Positions 25,773 to 32,325 of a stretch of 35,365 nucleotides of DNA are shown piece after piece. Every line of letters begins with the position of its first letter. Position 1 is the stretch's first letter. Both the position numbers and the translations under genes were made by a program. The notes beneath the pieces were generated by a model, which saw nothing but the letters and a program-made list of their open reading frames with translations, was not told the DNA's origin and did no database searches. Source of the stretch: an uncultured Sphingomonas sp. (GTDB taxonomy: Bacteria; Pseudomonadota; Alphaproteobacteria; Sphingomonadales; Sphingomonadaceae); assembly GCA_902806275.1 (NCBI GenBank), contig CADCVY010000079.1, forward strand, positions 1 through 35,365, written 5' to 3'.

Positions 25773-26354
25773 TTGACCCTGATCCTCGCCTCAACCAGCG
25801 CGATCCGCCGCTCGATGCTCAGCGCAGCAGGCGTGGGGTTTGAGGCCGTTGCGCCGAATGTGGATGAAGCCGCGATCAAGGCCACACTGCCAGTGGCGGC
25901 GAACATCGCGTCCGAACTCGCCGCGGCCAAAGCGCTAGCGGTTAGCGCTAAGCGGCTCGAGGAATGGGTGATAGGCAGCGACAGCGTGGTCGAGGTCGAC
26001 GGCCGCGACTTCAGCAAGCCGGCAAACCTAGCCGACGCCGCTGACCACCTGCGCTTCTTTTCCGGGAAGGCGATGCGTCTCACCAGCGCAGTCGCGCTTG
26101 CGCGGTTCGGCGGTGTAGACTGGAACCATCAGGAAACGGCCACGCTGAACGTCCGCCAGCTCTCGGACCAGTTCATTGACGATTATCTCGCCGCCGAATG
26201 GCCACAGGTGGGCTATTGCGTGGGGGTCTTCCGCATGGAGGCCCGCGGCGTGCAATTGTTCGAATCGGTCGACGGCGACCATTTCACCATCCTCGGTATG
26301 CCCCTGCTGCCGTTGCTGGGCGCGCTGCGGACCCGCCGGCTGCTGCCGGCATGA
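25773..26354 (+). CDS. maf: Maf-family nucleotide pyrophosphatase
   Basis: The 193-residue protein opens MTLILASTSAIRRSMLSAAGVGFE, the Maf/Ham1-like substrate loop (alphaproteobacterial form of ASxSPRR), and carries IGSDSVVEVDGRDFSKP and EWPQVGYCVGVFRMEARGVQLFE. Maf enzymes hydrolyse non-canonical or modified nucleoside triphosphates to monophosphates plus pyrophosphate and have been linked to septum inhibition. The usual catalytic D-Q of the GSDSV loop reads D-S here, as in some relatives, so substrate preference is open. The TTG start has AAGG eight bases upstream. The stop overlaps the coaE start (ATGA). It is the first rightward gene of the right replichore. Confidence 0.9.
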   Translation: MTLILASTSAIRRSMLSAAGVGFEAVAPNVDEAAIKATLPVAANIASELAAAKALAVSAKRLEEWVIGSDSVVEVDGRDFSKPANLADAADHLRFFSGKAMRLTSAVALARFGGVDWNHQETATLNVRQLSDQFIDDYLAAEWPQVGYCVGVFRMEARGVQLFESVDGDHFTILGMPLLPLLGALRTRRLLPA

Positions 26355-26944
26355 CAAGGATCGCGCTCACCGGGTCGATCGGCATGGGCAAGTCGACCGT
26401 GGCGCGCATGTTCGAAGCGGCGGGCGTACCAGTGTTCGATGCCGATGCCGTGGTCAGGCAATTGCAGGCCGAAGACGGAGAGCTGATCGCGGCCCTGGCC
26501 GAACGTTTTCTTGGCACGGTGACCGACGGGGTGCTCGACCGCGAGGCCCTTGCGGCGCGGGTGCTCGGACGGCCCGAGGACCTGGCCGCGCTGGAGGCGC
26601 TCGTCCATCCGGCCGTTCACCGGGAGCGCGCGCGCTTCATAATCGACAACAAGGACCGGCCGGCCCTGCTGTTCGATATTCCGCTGCTCTTCGAAACCGG
26701 CGGTGAAGAGGCGTTCGACGAGGTGGTCGTCGTTTCCGCGCCTCCCGCTGTCCAGCGCGCGCGGGTGCTGGCGCGGCCGGGAATGACCGAGGCGAAGCTC
26801 GCCGCCATCCTGGCTCGCCAGCTGCCCGACGAGGAGAAACGGCGGCGGGCCGACTTCGTGATCGATACCGGCGAGGACCTATCCACAACTGAGGCCCAGG
26901 TGCGCAAAATCCTCGCTTGTCTGGACCTCTCCGGACGCCGATAA
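26351..26944 (+). CDS. coaE: Dephospho-CoA kinase
   Basis: From ATG 26351 the product is 197 residues, normal for CoaE. The P-loop ALTGSIGMGKSTVARMF (residues 5-21) and VFDADAVVRQLQ, which binds the substrate, are followed by HPAVHRERARFI, LLFDIPLLFETGGEEAFDEVVVV and the lid helices. It phosphorylates dephospho-CoA in the last step of coenzyme A synthesis. The longer track ORF from 26198 runs in the maf gene and is not real; the chosen start overlaps the maf stop as ATGA. In several Alphaproteobacteria aroE stands between maf and coaE; here it is absent. Confidence 0.95.
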   Translation: MTRIALTGSIGMGKSTVARMFEAAGVPVFDADAVVRQLQAEDGELIAALAERFLGTVTDGVLDREALAARVLGRPEDLAALEALVHPAVHRERARFIIDNKDRPALLFDIPLLFETGGEEAFDEVVVVSAPPAVQRARVLARPGMTEAKLAAILARQLPDEEKRRRADFVIDTGEDLSTTEAQVRKILACLDLSGRR

Positions 26945-26952
26945 AATCGCCC

Positions 26953-27651
26953 ATGCGCGAAATCGTTTTCGATACGGAGACCACCGGGCTCAATCCCGCC
27001 GGCGGCGACCGCATGGTCGAGATCGGCTGTGTCGAGATCTTCAACCGCATGGAGACCGGCAAGCACTTCCACGCCTACTTCAACCCCGATCGCGACATGC
27101 CGGGCGAAGCGGAGGCGGTGCATGGGCTCACCGCGATCTTCCTGTCCGACAAGCCGCGGTTCGGCGAGAAGGTCGGCGATCTGATCGAGTTCATCCAGGA
27201 CTCGCCGATGGTGGCGCACAATGCGTCGTTCGACTTCGGCTTCCTCAATCATGAGCTGCAGCATTGCGGTCAACCGCCCGTCTGCATGAGCCGAATGGTC
27301 GACACGCTATCGCTGGCACGGACGCGCCACCCGGGTGCCAAGCACAGCCTGGATGCCTTGTGCATGCGCTTCGGCATCGACCGCAGCCACCGCGTCAAGC
27401 ACGGCGCGCTGCTCGACGCGCAATTGCTGGCGCAGGTCTATGTCGAACTGACCGGCGGTCGGCAGATCGGGCTTGGCCTAGTCGCCGAGGCCGGTGAAGT
27501 GAGCGTTCCGGCGGCCGCCGGGCCGGTCACCATCCGCGAGCCCCGGCCGCCGCGGCCGCATCATGCCGCCGCCGAGGAACTTGAGCGTCACCGCGCGTTT
27601 ATTGCCCGGCTCGCCGATCCGCTCTGGTCACGTTTCGCCAGCATCGGTTGA
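26953..27651 (+). CDS. dnaQ: DNA polymerase III subunit epsilon (proofreading exonuclease)
   Basis: The 232-residue protein has the DEDDh exonuclease motifs: FDTETTG (ExoI, Asp7/Glu9), VAHNASFDFGFLNHEL (ExoII) and RVKHGALLDAQLLAQVYVEL (ExoIII with the catalytic His). A flexible linker and a C-terminal tail that binds the alpha subunit follow. It removes mismatched 3' nucleotides during replication. ATG 26953 is preferred over the track start because it gives MREIVFDTETTG, the standard N-terminus. It is nine bases after coaE, with which it is probably co-transcribed. Confidence 0.96.
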   Translation: MREIVFDTETTGLNPAGGDRMVEIGCVEIFNRMETGKHFHAYFNPDRDMPGEAEAVHGLTAIFLSDKPRFGEKVGDLIEFIQDSPMVAHNASFDFGFLNHELQHCGQPPVCMSRMVDTLSLARTRHPGAKHSLDALCMRFGIDRSHRVKHGALLDAQLLAQVYVELTGGRQIGLGLVAEAGEVSVPAAAGPVTIREPRPPRPHHAAAEELERHRAFIARLADPLWSRFASIG

Positions 27652-27662
27652 CGGGCAATTCC

Positions 27663-27686
27663 GGGCCGCCCTAACCGGCGCGGCCC
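27663..27686 (+). promoter_or_regulatory. GC-rich hairpin in the hpf leader
   Basis: GGGCCGC and GCGGCCC are perfectly complementary across a 10-base loop, between the dnaQ stop and the AAGGAG site of hpf. It lacks a T-run, so it may shape translation or mRNA decay instead of terminating. Confidence 0.4.
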
Positions 27687-27708
27687 ATCGGACAAGGAGC
27701 ATCGCCAA

Positions 27709-28272
27709 GTGGACGTTCGGGTCGCGGGTCATCAGGTCGAAACCGGGGAATCATTGCGGGCGCATGCGGAAACCCGCATGGCCGAGATCACTGAAAAATA
27801 CTTCTCCCGCTCGATCGGGGCGAACGTGACCTTCGGCCGCGGGCCGAATAACGATTACCGCTGCGACATCATTGCACCAGTCGCGCAAGGCGTGGTGTTG
27901 AAAGCGAGCCACGGCGCGCGTGAGGCGGACATCGCTTTCAACGGTGCCGCGGACCGAATTGAAAAGCAGCTTCGCCGTTATGCCAAGCGCCTGCGTGAGC
28001 ATCGCGCGGACGAGGCCCTGCCGTTCACAGAAAATGCGGGTTACACGGTCTTTTCAGGCGCTGGCGACAACGATCAGGAGGAGCTCGCTCCGGCGATCGT
28101 CGCGGAAACGCGGGTCGACATTCCCGAGACCAGCGTGTCCGACGCCGTGATGCTGATGGACCTGCGCAATACGACGGCACTGATGTTCAAGAACGGCGCG
28201 ACCGGCGATCTCAACATGATCTATCGCCGCGATGACGGAAATATCGGATGGGTTGAGCCGCAGTCGGCCTGA
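27709..28272 (+). CDS. hpf: Long-form ribosome hibernation-promoting factor
   Basis: The 187-residue protein has an N-terminal S30AE/YfiA domain (about residues 1-100: MDVRVAGHQVETGESLRAHAETRMAEITEKYF and ADRIEKQLRRYAKRLREHR) and a separate C-terminal domain (about 125-187: VSDAVMLMDLRNTTALMFKNGATGDLNMIYRRDDGNIGWVEP). The two-domain long form lets dimers join two 70S ribosomes into an inactive 100S particle in stationary phase. The GTG start has AAGGAG nine bases upstream. ptsN follows, a pairing common in Proteobacteria. Confidence 0.95.
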   Translation: MDVRVAGHQVETGESLRAHAETRMAEITEKYFSRSIGANVTFGRGPNNDYRCDIIAPVAQGVVLKASHGAREADIAFNGAADRIEKQLRRYAKRLREHRADEALPFTENAGYTVFSGAGDNDQEELAPAIVAETRVDIPETSVSDAVMLMDLRNTTALMFKNGATGDLNMIYRRDDGNIGWVEPQSA

Positions 28273-28335
28273 CTCCATCTTCTAAGCCGCGGCAAGGAGT
28301 GCGAGCGGTCGCCTAGAGGTATTGAGTACAGCCGC

Positions 28336-28800
28336 ATGCATCTTTCCGCATTTCTCGACTTCGATGCGATCAAGACCACGCTTCCCGGCGGCAACAAGCG
28401 TTCGCTGCTGCAGCAAGTGGCGAACCTTGCCGCACACCGGCTCGGCATCGACGCGGCGCCGATCGCCGCAAGCGTCGTCGACCGGGAACAGCTCGGGTCG
28501 ACCGGATTCGGGCAAGGCGTCGCGATCCCGCACGCTAAGATCGAGGGGCTGGCCCGCATCTATTGCCTGTTCGCGAGGCTCGCCGAACCGATCGACTACA
28601 AGGCGATCGATGGCCGTCCGGTTGACCTCGTGTTCCTGCTCCTCTCGCCACCGGATGCGGGCGCCGAGCACCTGAAGGCGCTTGCCGCGATCAGCCGGGT
28701 CACCCGCCAGGTCGCGACGCTTGAGCAGATGCGCGGCGCCCGCAGCCGCGACGCACTCACCGCGGTGCTGATGGGCGCGGATGAACGCGACGCCGCCTGA
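28336..28800 (+). CDS. ptsN: PTS IIA-like nitrogen-regulatory protein PtsN
   Basis: The 154-residue EIIA-Ntr domain carries the phosphoacceptor His66 in GVAIPHAKIEGL, preceded by DREQLGSTGFGQ and followed by PVDLVFLLLSPPDAGAEHLKALAAISR. It takes a phosphate from the nitrogen PTS chain (PtsP-NPr) and tunes potassium, nitrogen and envelope functions by binding partners. No PTS permease is nearby. It lies 63 bases after hpf and ten bases before a GTG-started DUF1491 gene, suggesting one transcript. Confidence 0.93.
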   Translation: MHLSAFLDFDAIKTTLPGGNKRSLLQQVANLAAHRLGIDAAPIAASVVDREQLGSTGFGQGVAIPHAKIEGLARIYCLFARLAEPIDYKAIDGRPVDLVFLLLSPPDAGAEHLKALAAISRVTRQVATLEQMRGARSRDALTAVLMGADERDAA

Positions 28801-28809
28801 GCCGCGGCA

Positions 28810-29154
28810 GTGACGAACGACCGGTTGGCGGCGCATATCGAAGTCGGCGCCATCGTGCGCCGGGCGCAAGCGGCCGGGGATTTCGCGACAATCCTGCGCA
28901 AGGGCGATGCGGAGCGGGGCTCGGTGCTCCTCGTCGTCAGCAGCCGCGGGCGGCATGTCGCCTGCCTGGAGCGCGTCCTGAGCGCAGCAGGCAGCTACTC
29001 CTGGCAGCAGGTTGGGCCGACCGAATCGGTAAGTTCCGCCGAAATAGCGGCGTTCCTCACGAAGCGGGCACGGTTCGACGAGGATTCCTGGGCCGTCGAA
29101 CTGGACATCGCGGACGCCGAACGGTTCATCGCTGAAACGACCGCCGTGGGTTGA
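28810..29154 (+). CDS. DUF1491 family protein
   Basis: The 114-residue protein has HIEVGAIVRRAQAAGDFATILRKGDAERGSVLLVVSSRGRHVACLERVL and ends in DEDSWAVELDIADAERFIAETT, the pattern of DUF1491, a small soluble family typical of Alphaproteobacteria. There is no signal peptide or membrane segment. Its function is unknown. The GTG start lies ten bases after the ptsN stop, so they are likely co-transcribed. Confidence 0.88.
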   Translation: MTNDRLAAHIEVGAIVRRAQAAGDFATILRKGDAERGSVLLVVSSRGRHVACLERVLSAAGSYSWQQVGPTESVSSAEIAAFLTKRARFDEDSWAVELDIADAERFIAETTAVG

Positions 29155-29331
29155 CCCCGTCGTTCATGCGGCAGAAACCGGCCTCAACAACAAGAGCGGG
29201 GGGCATTCAGCACGGTAATAAGCCGGCAGATGCCACGCGAGACGGGGAACATCCTTGGGGCACCGGCGGAAGTAATCGCCACTATATTGCCTGTCGTTTA
29301 ATGGACGTTCACCGCACGCTTAGCGGTACCG

Positions 29332-29982
29332 ATGCTTATTTCACTTCGATCTGCGCTGTGCACATGTGCTGCGCTCACGATTGCATTGATTGCACCCGCC
29401 CAGGCCGAGCCGGCCATTGAGCCCTTGCTCCCGGTCACGAGCGCCGACCTGCCGCGGGTCGCCGTACCGGAACTGCTTACCAATGACGCCGAAGCGCCCC
29501 TTGCAGAGGCCGCACCCGAGGTCGGCGAGGCTGACTCGGCGCCCGCACCGCAGGTTACGCGCCCAGCCGCCAATCTGACGGCGATGGTTGCCGACCTTCG
29601 TTCATCCGAGCCCGGCAGCCGCGAGCTCGAATGCCTCGCCACGGGCATCTATTTCGAATCCAAGAGCGAGCCGCTGAGCGGCCAGCTCGCCGTCGGCAAG
29701 GTGATCGCCAATAGGGCGAACTCCGGCGGCCGCTTTCCGTCCTCCTATTGCGGCGTGCTGTTCCAGCGCGGCCAATTTTCCTTCATCCGCGGCCGCTCGT
29801 TGCCGTCGGTTCCGCGCGGCAGCAAGCAATGGCAGACCGCCGTCGGCGTGGCCAAGGTGGTCGATCAGGAGTTGCATGTGTCGCCGGTCGGCAAGGCGCT
29901 GTTCTTCCATGCGCGCTACGTGTCACCACGCTGGCGCCTGAAGCGGGTCGCCGCAGTCGGCAATCACATCTTCTACCGTTAA
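29332..29982 (+). CDS. SleB/CwlJ-type cell-wall hydrolase
   Basis: The 216-residue protein has a signal peptide (SALCTCAALTIALIAPAQAEP, cleavage after QA near residue 25), an acidic Pro/Ala-rich spacer (about 30-85) and a C-terminal Hydrolase_2 domain. The domain includes LECLATGIYFESKSEPLSGQLAVGKVIANRANSGGRFPSSYCGVLFQRGQFSF, with the catalytic Glu in YFES, and ALFFHARYVSPRW. Related spore enzymes are lytic transglycosylases; in these non-sporing bacteria the family is thought to trim peptidoglycan in the periplasm. It stands 177 bases after DUF1491 and probably has its own promoter. Confidence 0.9.
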   Translation: MLISLRSALCTCAALTIALIAPAQAEPAIEPLLPVTSADLPRVAVPELLTNDAEAPLAEAAPEVGEADSAPAPQVTRPAANLTAMVADLRSSEPGSRELECLATGIYFESKSEPLSGQLAVGKVIANRANSGGRFPSSYCGVLFQRGQFSFIRGRSLPSVPRGSKQWQTAVGVAKVVDQELHVSPVGKALFFHARYVSPRWRLKRVAAVGNHIFYR

Positions 29983-30055
29983 GCGGGTCTTCGAAAGCGG
30001 GTGGGCCGGGACCATTGCGCTTTGCGGCGATCCCGTTTCGTTCTAGTCGTGGAGC

Positions 30056-30541
30056 ATGGCTACCGCTCCCGAGTCTCCCTGTTTCATCGACGCAACGCCG
30101 GTGGCGACCGATGTCGCGCGGGGTGTGACGCGCCTGTTCTGCCGCCAGGACCTGTTCGCCATCTGCGAAATGCCACTGCCGAACGGGCGCCGCGCCGACC
30201 TGATGGCGATAGACGCCAAAGGCGGCTTGACCATCGTCGAGATCAAGGTCGCCAAGGCGGACCTCGCCGGCGACTGCAAATGGACCGACTATCTCGACTA
30301 TTGCGACCGCTTCTTCTGGGCGGTGCCCCCGGCGCTCGCGGCCATGCTCGAGCAGGATCGGTACCTGCCAGACGAAGCGGGCCTGATCGTCGCCGACCGC
30401 TACGACGCCGCCATCGTCCGCCAGGCGGCCGATCGCCCGCTTGCTCCGGCACGGCGCAAGGCCGAAGTGCTACGCTTCGCGCGGCGGGCGGCGCGGCGTC
30501 TGTCGGCGCAGATCGACCCCTCGTTTGGCGACGCCTGCTAG
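30056..30541 (+). CDS. mmcB: MmcB family DNA repair protein
   Basis: The 161-residue protein matches MmcB, a PD-(D/E)XK-like family conserved in Alphaproteobacteria: RADLMAIDAKGGLTIVEIKVAKADLAGDCKWTDYLDYCDRFFWAVP has the D...ExK nuclease core. In Caulobacter MmcB is in the SOS regulon and helps cells survive mitomycin C damage. I see no clear LexA box (GTTC-N7-GTTC) in the short gap before it. The stop shares CTAG with the convergent ankyrin gene. Confidence 0.9.
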   Translation: MATAPESPCFIDATPVATDVARGVTRLFCRQDLFAICEMPLPNGRRADLMAIDAKGGLTIVEIKVAKADLAGDCKWTDYLDYCDRFFWAVPPALAAMLEQDRYLPDEAGLIVADRYDAAIVRQAADRPLAPARRKAEVLRFARRAARRLSAQIDPSFGDAC

Positions 30542-31131
30542 CGGCTGGCCGCCGCCGGCACCTTGGGCTTTTTCGCTTCGATCAGCTGCAGGATTTGCCG
30601 CGAGCGGGTGTCCCGCAGAGCATAGTCGCGCGCTGAAAACCCGGCCGCCGAATCCGTCTTGTCGGGGTTGGCGCCGGCAGTCAGCAGGCGCCGGACCAAC
30701 TGGGCGCTGCGCTGCTGAACCGCAACGATCAAGGCCGTTTCGCCCATCCTGTTCGTGGCATCGACTTTTGCGCCCATTTCGAGCAGCCAATCGGCCGCGT
30801 CCTCGAAGCCGGTCCGGGCCGCCACGATCAGCGGCGTGTCGCCACTCTTGCCGGCAAGATTGGGATCGGCGCCTTTGGTCAGCAGGAAGCCGGTCCACTG
30901 GTCGTCCTCGCGGGCAATGGCGATGATCAGCGGTGTGTTGCCGTCACCGTCGCGGACGTTGAGGATTCCCGGCGGGTTCGATTCGATCAGCGCGTTGGCC
31001 TTGGCTCCGTCCCGTTCCCGAACGGCGCTCAGGAACTCGGAACCGGCGGGTGGGCTCGCAGCGGCTCCCTGGGGCTGCGCCACGAGCAGGCCGAACACTG
31101 TCGCAGCGTAGAGGAAGTGCAATGTCTTCAC
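30538..31131 (-). CDS. Exported ankyrin-repeat protein
   Basis: The 197-residue protein has a signal peptide (LYAATVFGLLVAQPQGAAAS, cleavage near residue 25) and about four ankyrin repeats (about 30-185), seen in DGNTPLIIAIAREDD, SGDTPLIVAARTGFEDAADWLLEMGAKVDA and MGETALIVAVQQRSAQLVRRLLTAGANPD. Such small exported ankyrin proteins are common in Sphingomonadales; the partner is unknown, since the fold only shows protein binding. The gene is convergent with mmcB (shared CTAG stops) and diverges from the YcgN gene across 62 bases. Confidence 0.85.
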   Translation of the reverse strand: MKTLHFLYAATVFGLLVAQPQGAAASPPAGSEFLSAVRERDGAKANALIESNPPGILNVRDGDGNTPLIIAIAREDDQWTGFLLTKGADPNLAGKSGDTPLIVAARTGFEDAADWLLEMGAKVDATNRMGETALIVAVQQRSAQLVRRLLTAGANPDKTDSAAGFSARDYALRDTRSRQILQLIEAKKPKVPAAASR

Positions 31132-31193
31132 AGGCTTGACCCCCGGTTGCCGGCTTGATCGCCAGCGGATAGCAGAGCAAGGGTGGCCTTGTC

Positions 31194-31631
31194 ATGAATG
31201 CTCGCACGGTCTTTTGGGAACAGCCGCTCCAGTCGCTCGACCGCGGGGAGTGGGAAGCTTTGTGCGACGGCTGCGGCCGCTGCTGCCTGCACAAGCTCGA
31301 GGATGAGGAAACCGGCCTGCTGTATGCGACCAATGTCGCGTGCAAGCTCCTCGACCGCCGCAACGGCCAATGTCTCAGCTACCGCAACCGCAAAAAGCTG
31401 GTGGCCGATTGCGTCAGGCTTGATCCCGACAACCTGGATGCGCTCGACTGGCTGCCGGAAACTTGCGCTTACCGCTTGCGGGCAGCCGGCCAGCCGCTGC
31501 CCCAGTGGCACCATCTGATTTCCGGCAGCCGCGAGACGGTGCACGAGGCCGGCCAGTCGACCCGCGGCTGGACGGTCAGCGAAGAGGATGCGGGGGAGCT
31601 CGAGTGGCATGTGGTCGAGCGGCCGATCTGA
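31194..31631 (+). CDS. YcgN-family cysteine cluster protein (UPF0260)
   Basis: The 145-residue protein aligns end to end with E. coli Ycg[56 protein letters not shown] and [10 protein letters not shown]. The CDGCGRCC cluster plus later cysteines fits the CxxCxxCC (YkgJ-like) metal or Fe-S binding class. Function is unproven. The start ATG 31194 lies at the usual position. The 3' end overlaps the next gene by 23 bases, in another frame. Confidence 0.9.
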   Translation: MNARTVFWEQPLQSLDRGEWEALCDGCGRCCLHKLEDEETGLLYATNVACKLLDRRNGQCLSYRNRKKLVADCVRLDPDNLDALDWLPETCAYRLRAAGQPLPQWHHLISGSRETVHEAGQSTRGWTVSEEDAGELEWHVVERPI

Positions 31632-32325
31632 AGCATCGCTCGAGGCGGCGCTGCCGGTGCCGATCGACATCCGCCCGATCCGTTCCGCCAGGCGCCTGCG
31701 CCTGCGCTTCGATGAAAGCTCCGGCACCCTCAAGCTGACCTGCCCGGTGCGCACGGGACGCCGCGCAGCTCTGGCCTGGGCGCTCGATCAGCGCGAGTGG
31801 ATCGAAGCCCAGCTGCGCCGGTCGCTGCCGCCGCTGCCGTTCGCCGACGGCATCAGCATCCCGCTCGAAGGCACGGATGTACGGCTGGAGTGGGTTGCCG
31901 GCGGGTCGCGCACCCCGGCGCTGGTTGAGGGGGTTTTGCGGTGTGGCGGTCCGCAATCGGGGTTCGACCGGCGCATCGAGGGCTACCTGAGGGGTTATGC
32001 GCTCAAGACCATGTCGCGCGAGGTTGGCGAATATGCCGCGGCAGCCGGAGCGAGCGTGAGCGGAGTGTCGGTGGGCGACCCCGCCAGCCGGTGGGGAAGC
32101 TGTTCGTCGCAGCGCCGGATCAGGCTCAGCTGGCGCCTGATCCTCGCGCCGCCGAACGTGCGCCGCTACGTCGTCGCTCACGAAGTGGCGCACCTCGTCC
32201 ATCTCAACCACGGCCCGGAGTTCAAGGCGCTCGAAGCGCGGCTGTTCGGTTCCGGGATCGGCGAAGCCAAGGCTGCGTTACGGCGTGTCGGACCGCGGAT
32301 CCGAAGGGTCGGGCTTCGGGTCTGA
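31609..32325 (+). CDS. YgjP-like (DUF45) zinc metallopeptidase
   Basis: The 238-residue protein carries the zinc-protease motif [15 protein letters not shown] (HExxH with a downstream His) after the YgjP hallmark [33 protein letters not shown]. The N-terminal [22 protein letters not shown] strand region also fits. Substrate is unknown. I prefer ATG 31609, with GGGGGAG about ten bases upstream, to the track start at 31588. It overlaps the YcgN gene by 23 bases, and its last 48 bases overlap the C-terminal codons of the convergent penicillin-binding protein gene. Confidence 0.85.
   Translation: MWSSGRSEASLEAALPVPIDIRPIRSARRLRLRFDESSGTLKLTCPVRTGRRAALAWALDQREWIEAQLRRSLPPLPFADGISIPLEGTDVRLEWVAGGSRTPALVEGVLRCGGPQSGFDRRIEGYLRGYALKTMSREVGEYAAAAGASVSGVSVGDPASRWGSCSSQRRIRLSWRLILAPPNVRRYVVAHEVAHLVHLNHGPEFKALEARLFGSGIGEAKAALRRVGPRIRRVGLRV

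Noticed and set aside
29151-29420. 89-codon ORF between DUF1491 and the wall hydrolase
   Set aside because: It has an overlapping start (GTGA) but no family features, odd composition, and overlaps the signal peptide of the recognised hydrolase by 89 bases.
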